From positions 61,067,953 to 61,131,952 of the forward strand of contig CM060198.1 of assembly GCA_030549335.1 (NCBI GenBank): DNA of 64,000 nt, given 5' to 3'. Positions within the stretch are counted from its first letter, which is position 1, and each line of letters begins with the position of its first letter. This DNA comes from Pontederia crassipes. Taxonomy: Eukaryota; Streptophyta; Magnoliopsida; Commelinales; Pontederiaceae. This document shows, piece by piece, positions 30,985 to 44,260 of this stretch. The notes under the pieces are model-generated. The model was not told the DNA's origin. It saw nothing but the letters and a program-made list of their open reading frames with translations, and did not search any database. The translations under genes and the position numbers were made by a program.

Positions 30985-33900
30985 TCTCAAGAATGTCTCT
31001 CTCAATAATGATTTGGTGAACAGATCAGCAATCATTTTGTGCGTTGATATGTACTCAACTGAGATATCTTCTTTAACTTCTTAATCTCGTACAAATTTGT
31101 ACTTTGTGTCGATATACTTTCCTTTACAATGGTATTTCTCGTCCTTCACAGAAGCAATAGCTGCTTAATTATCATAGTAAAGGATCATCTTCTTCATTAC
31201 ATTCTTAGAAATCCTCAGGTTTTGAATGAATCTTTTAAGCCATAAAATCTCTTGTACCACCGCTGAACAAACTATGAATTCTTCCTCCATAGTTGATAGT
31301 GTCATACAATTTTGTTTCTTGCTACTCTAAGTAATAGCACCATTGTTGATTAAGAAAGTGTATCGAGATGTGGATTTTTGTTCATCAATGTCACCAGCCT
31401 AATCGACACCGATGAATCTAGCAAGTCGTAGACTTCCTCCGAGATAGATAGTTCAAAGTCTGTAGTACCCTTGAGGTATCTCATGATTTTTTTCAGCGCC
31501 TTTTAGTGTTGGCGTCCTACATTAGCCTGATACTGACTAACTAGACCTACGACAAAATATATGTCTAACCAAATATACATCATAGCGTACATCAAACTGC
31601 CGACCACACTTGCATAGGGAACATTGAACATTTTCTTTTGTTCCTCTAAAAATTTAGAGCACATGTCCAGACTTAAAATTTTGCCTTTCATAATATGAGT
31701 GTCAATGAGTTTACAGTCATTTATACGAAATCATTTCAAAACTTTATTTATGTATGATTCCTATGACAAAGCAAGAAGTCATTTGGAATGATCACGTTGG
31801 ATTTTCAAACCTAGTATATAGGTTGCTTGACCCATGTCCTTCATCTTAAACATAGAGGACAATCATTATTTAATAATAATGACAAAATCTCTATTATTTT
31901 TATATATTAGAATGTTGTCCACATATAGCATTAGAATAGTAAAATTATCTTCGGACTTACATACATAGTGATATTCATCAATCATGTTAAAATCGTACGG
32001 AATGATTGATTGATAGAATTTAAGATATCACTGTCTAGATAATTATTTGAGTCCATAAATGGACCAATGTAGTGTACAAATTTTGCGCTCTTCTTTTACA
32101 ATGAAGCTTTGATGTTGCTCTATGTAAATTTATTCACTTAGTCTTCATTGAGAAATGTGATTTTTACATGCATTTAATGTAATTCTAAGTCCATATGTGC
32201 GACTATAACTAATATTAGGTGAATTGAAGCAAACCTTACATATGCAAATGTTTCTTCATAGTCACCACTCGTTGTTTGGGTGAAATCTTTCACCACTAGA
32301 CGGACTATATATCTTTCAATTGATCGATCCATGCTATGTTTAATTTTTAAGAACACATTTATTATCAATTGCCTTATGGTCCAACTTGATTTTTCTGGAC
32401 CCTAACTCTTCTGTCATTGTCTTAATCCACCTTTTCTTAGTAGGGAACGAAAGAGCCTCTTTAACAGATTTGAACTCAAGTTCATTTTCCACACTTACTA
32501 TGTGGACTTCATGTGATCTATGTTCATGCAGCCCTTCGATTTCAAATCGTCGGCGTGGAACACATTTTTCTAATAGTTCGTAGAACTTTCAGGTTCGTCA
32601 GTTGGCGATTGAAAATCTCTCCCATTTGAATCAAGCTATGAGATGGAGAAAACAAACTCCTCAGTACGTTGATCTGCCTGTGCCGCCAACTCGAGATTTT
32701 CTTCTTTATTTAAAAGAAGACCGTTGTCTATCTTGCCTTGCCTAGGAAAGTCATTTTCTATGAATGTCACATCTCTACATTCGATTTTCATTACTACATC
32801 ATCTTCTCTTTCACCTATGAATACATAGTCCTTAGAGGTTTCACAATATCCTATAAAGATATAGTTCATCCTCTTGGACCCAACTTCTCATACTTATGAG
32901 AGTTATTTAAAACATAGGCTACGCAACCTCAAAGACACAAATAACTAAAGTTAGGCTTTCAACCTGATCAAAATTCATAAGGAATGGTATGAATGGATTT
33001 CAATGGTACACGATTTAAAATGTGGGCAACCGTCAATAATGCATCTTCCCAATACGAAATCAAAAGATTATTTTGCGCCATCATGTATCGAACCATATCA
33101 AATAAGATACGGTTCTGTTTTTCTACAACACCATTTTGTTGTGGAGTTCTTGATACACTTAGTCGCGTAATTATACCATTTTCATCACATAACTTTTTGA
33201 ATAAGTCAAAGAGATATTTACATTCACGGTTGGTTTGCAAGGCTTTAATTTTGCAATCAACTTGATTTTATGTCATGTTTATGAATCGTACAAAATAATT
33301 CAAAACTTCAAGTATACAACACCGTAGCGTTTCATCTATAAATGTGATGAAGTAAGAAAAATCATGTCTCATGTGAACATTCATCGGACCACATATGTCC
33401 GAATAAATTAATTGAAATAGGTACTCGGCACATTTTTTCTTCTCAAATAGTGTTCTTATTTTCTTGCTAATTAGCATTCCTCACAAGTTGGAAGATCAAC
33501 CTTTGCGAGAGTCTCCATTAGGTCTTCTCTAGCAAGTCTATTCATTCGATCCTGACCAATGTGTCCAAGTCTGACATACCAAATATTGGCACTTTCATTC
33601 ACTTGCACGTTCCAATGCCTGTAACTTCAACTCTTTCGTTATTGCCAACGTAAATCTATTTGCTCCATGCACTTATTCGACAAAATTCCACGAAGACCCC
33701 ATGAAACTTTGCTACATGATCGATGGCTCCCGAATATGCAATTCATAAAGTATGAGTTTTAACAATTAAAACAAAGTAGAGACATAAGCAAATGAATCAT
33801 TGTTAGGACAATTCTTCTTAGGCTCAGTGCAATCACGAGCAAAGTGATCAAGTTTATTACATTTGTAACATTTCACTTTATTTATGTCTGCTTTGCCGGC

Positions 33901-34226
33901 CACGTTTTTCATGTTTGCATTGGTGACCTTGGGCTTTCTTTTGTTCAGCATCTTTCCTCCTTTTATTTGATTACAACTTATGCAACATTTTTTACTTGAA
34001 TTGGAAACCAACTCTTTGTTCTCCATTTTCTAACAACTAATGCTTCAGATGATTAATTCATGACTTAAAGTGTATCATCCTCCATTTTAATGTGGCGAGC
34101 AGCTTGGTCAAAAGTTTTGACACCTTCGTTGTGCATGAAGTTACAACACATGTGTTCCCAACTTTTAGGAATTAAGAGAGCGAATCAAAACCTGCACCTA
34201 TTGCTCATCATCGAGCACTTGTCCTA
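30985..34226 (-). pseudogene. Copia polyprotein remnant (gag C-part to RNase H)
   Basis: Minus-strand order: the rest of gag (34226-33766: SWEHMCCNFMHNEGVKTFD, then the zinc knuckle CYKCNKLDHFARDC), integrase (33477-32968: SDICGPMNV, RTPQQNGVVEKQNR), the integrase/RT linker (32869-32636: FIGYCETSKDYVF), RT start (32368-32174: YIVRLVVKDFTQ) and RNase H (31691-31503: PYASVVGSLMYAM, then QHWTA-like sequence lost). Copia order (IN before RT) is clear. There are many stops and frameshifts and no full frame. Confidence 0.85.
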
Positions 34227-36476
34227 TGATGCATGCAAAATACAACCTACAAGCCAAGGGACAATCTTAGGTAGACAATTTCTGGGGGAGGAGATTGACT
34301 CAGGAAGAAATTTTATTTGGAGCTCCATTCCAGAATTCAAGCCTAACAATTAATAGAGAAGCTATGAGAACGACGAAACCTATGACTGCATAGGATTCTA
34401 CTAAAATAAAAATGAATCCTTAAAAGAAGTCTATGGACTCATTTGGATTTTTGCACCCATTTTGACTCTTATATTGGGAATAACAATAGGGGTACTTGTA
34501 ATTGCGTGGTTGCTTCTCTTCCATGAAAGTTTCATTTTCCCAGAATGTATCCTAATTTTTGACCTAATTGATTACCACAAATATAAAGTGTACCTAATTC
34601 ACACTCCATGTTCTGAGAAATATTTACCATCCAAAAAGAGGAAAAAACATAGTCTTTATCTAAAGTTGTTGTGGGTGGGTCGACTGTTCCTTCCCCTTCT
34701 TCAAACTCCTATTCGTATTTTTCATAGAGTCAAGATGTTATACATAATGTCAATATTCCGCCAAAAAGTTTGATTTTAGTTCAAAATGATCAATATGTAG
34801 AATCTAGCTATGCAATTAATCGCATTTTGATTCATTTTCACACAGCATGCATCAATTTATGGCCTTATTAGCTTTAATTTTATAAAAAAAGAAATCTACC
34901 CAAATTCTATGTTTTATGCAGAAAAAGTAAAAGAATTGAATTACGAAGGTACTAGAGAAAATGACACTCACATCGAATTTAAAACGGAGCTAAAAATCGC
35001 AAATTAGTGGAGGCTGCCAAGGCTGAAATGAATATAACGGGTCATGATGGGCTCGTAACGGCTGTAACAACAAGAACGTTACATACTTGTAACGACCCGT
35101 TAAAATGCCTAGATTCATCCAGAAATTTGCCGAGTTATGAGTCGTGACCAAAATGTTATGAGTCATGAAAACACAACTTTTACTCTAATTTGAATGTTGT
35201 AAGGGTCGTGAAATTAGTGTTATGGGCCGTGGAAAATCATATTTAGGCCACTACGAATGTCTTGTGGGCCGTTACGAAAATTGATTTCAAGATTTCTTCA
35301 ACTTTTCTTGGGAATTCCAATTGTAAATCAACTCCAAATCGTACCATAAATCACAGGGATCATTAGAAAACATATTTACTTAGTTTGAAGAAGTTTTGGA
35401 TGAATTCAAAGTCCAATCAAAGTCTATTCTAAATTTTTATTATTTTGGCATAAGAAGATTTTTGACCAAATCAAAACTTTATCAAAACACTTGGGACACT
35501 TAAAGGCTATAAATAGAGGCTCTAGGAAATAGTAAAAGGGATGCTTGTCCTTGTGGTGCTTGAAGTGCTTGAGACCTAAGAGCCGTTCTACATTGCAGAG
35601 GACAAATTTTAAAGTTTTTTATGTTTGTTCAAGAGAAACTACGGAGCAACTCAGTGCATGTACTCTATAGTAATTTAGAGATCATCGAAGACGAAGGATT
35701 CTATCTTCTACGTATTATTTGAATGCTCTTTACTCAGATTTCATTAGTTCTATCTTTCATGTAATAAAGATTTTTAGTTTATTGAGAAAATTGCATGAAC
35801 TCAGTTGTTAGATTCGGATTAATATAATTATTTCGGTTTATTTTGATTATAATTGTTGTTCTTAATGCCTTTTACTAAGACTATTATACTCTGAGATAAG
35901 ACTACAAACCAGATTTAGGATAGTTAGTTTTAGGATGTAATAATTTTCAACAAATCGTTCTTTAACTTGAGAGTTGAATTAATCATAACACAAATCTTGT
36001 AACTCATCATTTGTACTTAATTTTGTACGGTCTATCAGTTTTTACCCAACGTGAATGATTGTTAGTTTAGGATGTACAACATAATGCATCTTAATATCTT
36101 TCTTAATTGAATATTAACTCAGGGTTTGTGATCCTAAGTTTTGTGAGAGTTAAGATAGTTTGATTTATTCAGCATTGAGGTTATTAATTTAGGTAATCCT
36201 AATCCGTCTCAAGAATTGGACCTATTTATCATTGTTACAATTCAATCATAATCGTGATTCATATTAGTTCATCATTAATCATCTATCATTCTAAGGCTCA
36301 ACACCAATTTACTTTATTTTCTGCACATTTATTTTCTATTTTCACATCAAAACACTCTTTTATTATCTTAGTGGATTATTGAGATAGATTATATATAACT
36401 AGTTCCTCATGGGTTTGACACTCTACTCGACTAGTGTACTTGCTAGCAAATTTATTTGTTACAAATTTAACGCATC
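34227..36476 (+). repeat. 5' LTR of the LARD-like element, with an insert
   Basis: Matches the 3' LTR except for about 550 extra bases from about 34243 to 34793, which include plastid-derived DNA. Apart from that insert it is about 1.7 kb. A TATA-like ctataaatagagg is at about 35508. Confidence 0.82.
34243..34793 (+). other. ndhA: Insert in the LTR containing plastid ndhA sequence
   Basis: The segment about 34395-34500 on the plus strand translates [16 protein letters not shown] then [17 protein letters not shown]. This is the N-terminal part of the plastid NADH dehydrogenase subunit ndhA, matching at nucleotide level what I recall of that gene. After this point the plastid match stops abruptly and the rest of the insert is not identified. 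The insert is absent from the 3' LTR. Similar bases (atgcaaaatac / atgtagaatct) border it. It is a non-functional organelle-DNA transfer (NUPT). The 103-residue frame 34462-34773 is a chimera, not a gene. Confidence 0.75.
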
Positions 36477-39400
36477 AAGTTTTTGGCGTCGTTGCCAGAA
36501 ACCAATTGTTCATAACTTTTAGTCTATCTCGTATAAGCTACTTTGATAATTTTATTTTCTGTTTTACTTCACTTGTGTTTTAGTGTTGTGTAAGTTATTC
36601 AGGAAATATCTTTTGTACACAATCAGATCATCATAAGCACATCTTGACACCCTCAACGATGAAGAACAAAATGACAATAAACTAATAAGTTGAGGGAAAA
36701 AACATCGTTGTCCAGCAAGTTGGGATTCAATTTGAGGCATCACCATCAAGACAAAGCATAAAAAAGAAGCCTCAACAACTAAAGAATGAAGATTTCGAGA
36801 TCCGTCTGCTGCATTCACAGAAGTATTAGATTCTTTGCTGAAAAAACTCTCAACTCAAAATTATCACACGGCATGAGACAGCACAACAACAAGTCAGATG
36901 AGGATATGGAATTAATTCTTGAATCTAAATCATCAACATATAATTTTATAGAGATGATTGGTCAATTCGCCACAACAATTGAAAGAAGATTGGCAATGCA
37001 AGACCACCACATCTAGAATTTGAAGGCTCAGTTGTCCAAATTACAAAAGCAAATTGAAGTAGACGATTCACTTCGACAATTCGACACCGAGCTTAAGTTC
37101 GAGGCATTAGAAGAAAAGCTACATGCATTAGAGGATGAAGTTGCAAAATTGAATTCTCTAAATTCTGAATCTCTGAGCCACATCAACTAGAATGTTCAGC
37201 GTATGCCCGTGCCATTATCAATATCCATATCAAAGAAGATGACACCCAAATATAGATTTTTCAGCAAGGGCAACGATGACTCAATGACGTGTCAAGGAGA
37301 TAAATAAATACATCATGAAAGATAGGAAGGTTCAACGGAGGGGCCCACCTTTGTAAGTTCCTGTCACTAATACATTAGTGTCCCAAATTCGGCCACCACC
37401 GAAGGAGAAGACAAATCACCAACCATTGCCTACACATCAATGCACATCTCATCAAATCCATTAGTGAAGTTGCCAAAATCTTTGGAAGGAAAAAATTCTC
37501 CACCTACACTTGTGCAATCTTCCCCAATTACATCATTACAATGGCGATCTAAGAACTGCTCGACAATCTAAGTTCAGCAACAACACACCTCTCAACTTCA
37601 ACTTCGAAGAGTTGCTGTACATGAAGAGCTTAGGCGTCATCCAACGTAGCATGTGCTGAGCTTCACCACTATGAGTATTCATGATCACATTAAACTCAGC
37701 GAAATTATTTCTTAATTGCATATTTATATTATTCTTATTGATAATTTCTTATTAGTCTCAGCATATGCGATATCAAAATCGAGCTAGCGACTTTAAACTT
37801 AGAACTAGTCATTCTCAATCCTTAAACTTATAATTTAGATCTTTCACATAATTTAGTCTAGATTAATTTAGTTCATATTATATTTGTTAATTTTATTTTC
37901 TTAGTTGTTTAGTCTCTTCAATTTTATTTATTTATTTTTATTTTAGTAGGTCTTTGCAAGTCACATGCCAAATTTCACATGTATTTAAATTTTCACGGGC
38001 CGTTATTTTAGTTTAATGGGTGTTAATCAAGATATACGGGCCGTAACATTGATGTCATGACCCGTAACGTCCCACATAACACCATGTATTCTTATTTAAC
38101 GGCCTGCAATTTTTATATCACGGGTCTCCCAATAGTTTGTGTTGCAAATTTTGAAACTTCACGAGCCATATGGTCTGTTTCATGAGGCTCACAGTGGGTT
38201 ATTAATTGAACTATTTGGTTTCATGGGTCATAAGTGGATATCAACGCTTATCATAGTGTTTAACAATCCATACATCTCAGCCTCACGGGGCGTAACACAT
38301 GCTTCACGACCCATTACCACCCACACCAATTAGTTATTTGTAGTATTCACAGGTCATAGGAAGACCGTCAGCTTACCCAGTTGCTATAAATCTTACCAGG
38401 CCATAATTCATGTTTAAGGCCCGTTAAATTATAATGGGTATTAGGCATCTACATATATAGCACGAGACATTATTATTGGTTTATGGATCTCACAGTATCC
38501 TACACTTTGAACTTTTGATTTTTATGGGCCATAACCTTGACATCACGACCCGTAACGTGCCACACAATGCCTTGCATGCTTATTTCATAGGGCGTAATTT
38601 TCATGTAACAGATATCACAGCACTTAACAACCTATACATCTCAACTTCATGGGCCGTTACACCATGGTAACGGGTCGTAAATTGTCCAGTCACCTTGATG
38701 ATAAGCTTCATGACTTACAGCTCTTTGTCTTTTCACGGGGCATAAGATTTATCATGAGTCGTTAACAATGAATGATGACCCGTTACTCCCTAACATTTCG
38801 CCCCTCACACCTAACCATCCGACATCACATCCATAACTCGCATGTAACGACTCTTATTTTCAATTATTCTCTCACATCTAGTTGTTTGCAAGTCCATTAG
38901 CTGCTGATCACGACAACATTATCATTGACCTTAACACCAGTGTTCCTACGATGGCCATCTTCTTCACTTCCGATCATGATTCCAAATTCAGCCACCTCAA
39001 CTGGACTTTCGGCAGTTTGTCTTCGACATTGCTGACATCAATGTCAGCGAATTCTTCATTTACACCTCGGCTCTGGAGGACTTTAGCGGCAGCAATGGCA
39101 ATTTATATTTTTCATTTCCGGCGAGCATGTGTAGTTGACTCTGAGCAATACACCTACTTCACTAGTGATCATTGATGACAACCGAGAGGTAGATCAGAGC
39201 ACACACCCTCAACAACATCGCCAGGGCATTTCTCTTCCTCTGCTCCAGCGGATGTCAACACTCTTCCTTGCTGATGGAAGACTCATCCCGAGTAGCGATG
39301 ATAAATAGCCTATGGAGCCTTAGAGCATGATCTTGTCTTCATCAGCACTGGGGATGTTTAACGGTGATCATTTCACACAAAAAAAATTATTTGACAACCT

Positions 39401-41101
39401 CACCACGTCTTCTTCATCTCCGACAAGATGCGACATTAAAAGCATCGGCTTATCTCTAAACGCCTTCCAAGCCGACCATCGCTCACCATCTCAATTACCA
39501 ACAATGACGTCGAAAGTTCATCAACTCTCGGCGACTCCCACCGGCACCCCAACAACTGCCAGCGAGCGACAACATCTAGTTCCACAAACTCCGACAACCA
39601 CTGAGCAAACAAAGAAGAAGATGACTCATAAAGGGTCGTAACTGGATCCTCATGACCCGTGAGCTTCGATAAATGGATGTTATATATTCTTCATAACCTG
39701 TTACAAGAATACATGTCACAACTATTATTTCACTCTCACGGCCCGTAATAGAATTGAAAAAAAAGAAGAAGAAGAGAAGAGCAGTGTTCTGAGCCGTGAG
39801 CTTTAACTTACGACAGTTGCCCTTCGTGACTTGTAATGGCATGAAAAAAGGGACAAGAAGAAGAAAATAAGGGGAAGAAAGAAAGAGAAAACAAAATTGC
39901 TTCCTCGGAATTGAAGAAAAGTAGGAACCAGAAACCTTCAAATTTATATCGGCCAAAGATTCTATGGATTCTTCATAGCTTCTTCCTACATCTTCCACAT
40001 AAATCAGGTTGTCTCTTTCCTTTTATACTTTTACATTTTTTCATTATCATGTTTATATTCCCACGAGTTTGACTTTCAACACTGGGAATAATGTTGAGTT
40101 CAAGCTTGGGGGAGTATGCAATTTTATGCGTCACACATATCTTTTTATACTGCATTGCAAGCATACATTCTCTTCATATTTTGTGTGCATATTTGCTTGC
40201 ATCTCATATTAAAAAAAATAAAAACAATTCTTGCATAATTGAAAATTGCATCTTATCTTCTCATAACTTAGTATTTACTTATTTTTCAAGTATTATTCAA
40301 GCTTGTTAGTTAATGAATTTTGAAGCATTATTATTGTATAATTTATCGCCTTCTTGTTGAGTAATTAGTTGGAAGAAAGTTGCTTAACGAAATTATGAAT
40401 TTTTTACGACAAGTCCTATTCATGCTCTTATTTTTATATTTATATTATGTATATTATCTTGATAATAATTATATCCTTGTTGAACATTCCAATATAGTTA
40501 AGCTTACTGATAAATAAGTACATGTAAAATTGTCATCATATATAAAAAAGGACTAGTGGAGCCCAAAAAGTATGAGAAGGTACAAAAAAGTGTTATTCAA
40601 AACCTTGGTACATTGGGGTAACTAGATCCGTAGGGAATTCTTGCTTGACGACTTAAGGGCAATTACTCTGGGATCCGCCGGTCAAAAGTCCATTACATGG
40701 ACCACCTTGCATAATATGAAGAAACACATGAGTATTGAATCAGTGAAAAAAATAGTAAAAAGAAAAATAAGTGAAAAAAATGATGATAAAAAGTTTCCAA
40801 GTGAAGAAATATAAAAGTAATAAATGAATAAAAGCTCATGTTACACTTGAATATTCAACATTGCTATTTTTATTTTCAACAATTATTTTCTTATTATTTA
40901 GAATTGAATTTGAAGGAGTTTAAACATGTCTTTTATTCAGAAATTTCACAAAGTCGGGTTATCAAGGAAAAGTGGTGAGACACTTAGGCGATGAATGTAT
41001 GAAACTTAGTGCTAAGAAGAGTAGTTGAATCGAAGCAATGATTAACCATTTGGTTGAAGCTTTGCTCTGAACATTGCTTGAGGACAAACAAGTAGAGAGT
41101 T
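36477..41101 (+). other. Interior of the LARD-like element
   Basis: Two stretches stand out. Positions 36786-37170 encode a broken coiled-coil-rich piece (QFATTIERRLAMQDHHI, then LKAQLSKLQKQIEVDD after a stop) like gypsy Gag C-terminal regions. Positions 37990-39760 are crowded with cgggccgtaac-like motifs. The frame 38882-39175 and others have no recognised domain. From 39800 to 41100 the sequence is AT-rich and non-coding. Confidence 0.6.
37990..39760. repeat. Dispersed CGGGCCGTAAC / GTTACGGGCC motif cluster
   Basis: About twenty diverged copies in both orientations, for example near 37998, 38034, 38060, 38285, 38548, 38655, 38780, 39630 and 39740. The same motif recurs in both LTRs of the element (near 35037, 35092, 35265, 41360 and 41580). 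It is unusually GC-rich against the AT-rich surroundings. Confidence 0.7.
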
Positions 41102-42829
41102 TGATGCATGTAAAATATAGCATATAATTAGTCATGCATTTAACTACATTTCAATTCATTTTTACATAGGATGTATCAATTTATGGCCTTATTTGCTTTA
41201 ATTCTATAAAGATAGAAATCTATCCAAATTATATGTTTTAATGCAGAAAAAGTAAGAGAATTGAATTATGAAGCCATTGAAGAAAACGACACTCAAATAA
41301 AAGTTAAAGAGGAGCCAAAAATCACAAATTAGTAGAGGTTGTCAAAGCTGAAATGAATATAACGGATCCTGATGGGCCCGTAATGGCCATAACAGCGGGG
41401 GCATTACAGACCTATAATGAGCCGTTAAAATGCCCAGAGAAACTTGTCGACTTACGACCATGATTAAATTCTATGAGGGGTGAAAACACAAATTTTACTT
41501 CGATTTAGATACTGTAAGAGTCATGAAATTAATATTACGGACCGTGAAAAGTCATATTTAGGCCATTAGGAACATCTAATGGGTCGTTACGAATGTTGAT
41601 TTCGAAAATTCTTCAATTTTTCTTAGAAATTTTAATTGTAAATCAACTCTAAATCATACATAAGTCATAGGGATCATTAGGAAACATATTTACCCAAATT
41701 GTAGAAGTTTTGAATGATTTCAAAGTCCAATCAAAGTCTATTCCAAATTTTTATTATTTTGGCATAAGAAGATTCTCGATCAAATCAAAACTTTACCAAA
41801 ACCCTTAGAATACGTAGAGACTATAAATAGAGGTTCTAGGAGACAGAAAAAGGGTGCTTGTGCTTGTGGTGCTTAAAGTGCTTGAGACCTAAGAGCCGTG
41901 CTACATTGGAGAGGACGAATTTTAGAGTTTTCGATGTTTGTTCAAGATAAACTGCGGAGCAACTCAGTGCGTGTACTCTATAGCAATTTAGAGATCATCA
42001 AGGTGAAGAATTCTATCTTCTACATATTATTTGAATGTTCTTTACTCAAATTTCGTTAGTTCAATCTTTCATGTAATGAAGATTTTTATTTTATTGAGAC
42101 AACTGCATAAACTCGATTGTTAGATTTGGATTAACATAGTTATTTTGGTTATTTTGATTATGATTATTGTTCTTAATGCTTTTTATTGAGATTATTATAC
42201 TCTGAGATAAGACTATAAACCAGGTTTGGAGTAGTTAGTTTTAGGATATAATAATTTTTAGCAAATCGTTCTTTAACTTGAGAGTTGAAGCAATCATAAC
42301 ACAAATCTTGCAACTCATCGTTTGTACTTGATTTTGCACGGTCTATCAATTTTTACCCAACATGAATGATTGTTAGTTTAGAATATACAACTTAATGCAT
42401 CTTAATATCTTTCTTAATTGAATATTAACTCAACTTTTGTGATCCTAAGTTTTGTGAGAGTTAAGATAGTTTGATTTACTCAGGGTAGAAGTTATTAATT
42501 TAGTTAATCCTAATTCGTCTCAAGAAGTGGACCTATTTATCATTGTTATTATTCCATCATAATCGTGATTCATGTTAGTTAATCATCATCATTACTCATC
42601 CATCATCCTAAGGCTCAACCCTAATTTACTTTATTTTCTATTATTTAATTTTCTGTACATTTATTTTCTATTTTCACATCACAACACTCTTTTCTTCTCT
42701 TAATGGATTATTGAAATAGATTAGATTTAACTAGTTTCTCGTAGATTCGACACTCTACTCTATACTTTATTACTTGATACGACTAGTGTACTTACTAGCA
42801 AATTTATTTGTTACAAATTTAATGCTTCA
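41102..42829 (+). repeat. 3' LTR of the LARD-like element
   Basis: 1728 bp, TGATGCATG to ATGCTTCA, uninterrupted, preceded by a purine tract. Confidence 0.87.
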
Positions 42830-43268
42830 TCCTGCATTCTTAAGTTCATAGATCATGTTAGACATCTTCTGGGCATGCTCCCTCATTGTAGGATTTGGTC
42901 GCTTCCGATAAGAGTCAAATTTGACTATGAACATTCGGCGCTTGATGGTCGTGGTGACTCCATACTTATTGCGGAGCGTCGTCCACATTTCGAATGTTGT
43001 GTTATAGACTTTGAATTCGCACAAGAGGAAATTGTTTATCGTGCTCAAGAACGTAATGCGAGCAATGCAATTGTTTTTAGACCAAACCTGATATGCCTCC
43101 AAGTCTCTTTGGCATTGGAAATTATTTTCAGGTGTAAGTTCATTAACAACATGATTAATGGTCTCCTTCTTTTAAGAGATATTGGACCTTGCGGTGCCAA
43201 ATGTCACAATTATCGTCATTGAACTTTTCATTTTTGTTCAGATCTGCAATGATTGTTTTGGAAGCCAT
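42830..43268 (-). pseudogene. N-terminal part of copia gag
   Basis: The minus-strand reading from ATG at 43268 gives MASKTIIADLNK, CDIWHRKVQYLL and, after small frame damage, EAYQVWSKNNCIARITFLS and IYELKNAG, a copia Gag N-terminus. It stops at the TCCTG duplication of the nested LARD-like element and continues at 34226. Confidence 0.85.
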
Positions 43269-44260
43269 GATTTTGTTTGGTCACAAAAATAGGAGAAAGC
43301 AGTGTTATGCACATTATAATTTGTTCGCAAAAATAGAAATAATGAAATAACAATACTCATGAAGTAGAGACATCGAGAGGTTGTTATACTCACACTCATC
43401 TCCCATTATTTCTAGGAAATATTATCATTCATTATTTTAATAATGCGACAAAATTAATCTAAATGTTTAAATTTTGAATTAACCCATAATTTAAAATTTC
43501 CTATTCTATACATTTTGAATCGATTTATAATTCAAAATCACCAAAATTCGTTTCGTGTAGTGCACCAAATTACTTCTAATATAACCAGGACAATATGGAC
43601 TAATGCAATATGGGCTCTTCCCCAAGGGGTGCCAATTAAATAACTGCACACTATCTTTCGCCTCAGCATTACATCAGAAAAAATTGTGCTACTACTGTCA
43701 TACATCAACTCTATTTCTGAAGACTGCATCAACCATGCACCAGGCTAGTTCCTCAGAACCTTTCTAAACATGCATTTTAAATCATGCACCACTCAACAGA
43801 AAGACATTAATTATTTTGATAATATTTGAATGTCAAGGTGTCTTAGTCAGTTACCTATATGTTGTATAATTAGACCAACTAATTATTTTTTTATTATAGA
43901 TTTTCATGAAATATTGATTTTATCACATAACCAAAAAATAATATTGCCTTACATATTAATTAATTCTCACAAAGAATCAATTTAATTTATTTAATTCCAA
44001 ATCAATTTATTCTAGGCTAGTTATCATGCTTAACAAAATTGGACATACTAATTTTAAATTCAAATTCAGAATTTTAACACATAAGGCAATTATTTGCAAT
44101 AAATTTTGCACATAATAATTTTGAATTCAACATCAAATTTCAAAATTTTCAAAATGCCTTCCATAATTGAATTTAGATAATAACAATAAATATCATTATA
44201 TTATACATAAATGGTAATATTTATTTCATGCATGATAACACATTTATTATGCAATATTTA
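43269..44260. other. AT-rich leader of the copia element
   Basis: No coding sequence seen. It is taken as part of the long untranslated leader between the 5' LTR and gag (inference). Confidence 0.4.

Larger units (their letters stand above)
34227..42829 (+). mobile_element. Large coding-poor LTR element (LARD-like) nested in copia gag
   Basis: LTRs at 34227-36476 and 41102-42829 share starts TGATGCATG and ends AATTTAAYGCWTCA. The flanks TCCTA (34222-34226) and TCCTG (42830-42834) form a 5 bp duplication. Removing the element restores the copia Gag reading KNAG/QVLDDEQ. The 5' LTR is followed by agtttttggcgtcgttgcc, the primer-binding motif type of Athila/Tat gypsy elements. The interior (36477-41101) has only a weak gag-like coiled stretch near 36900-37160 and no RT, integrase or protease. 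A gaggacaaacaagtagagag purine tract precedes the 3' LTR. Confidence 0.88.

Noticed and set aside
34462..34773. Hypothetical membrane protein of 103 residues
   Set aside because: Its first third is the plastid ndhA start and the rest is unrelated, so it is a chance frame in an organelle-derived insert.
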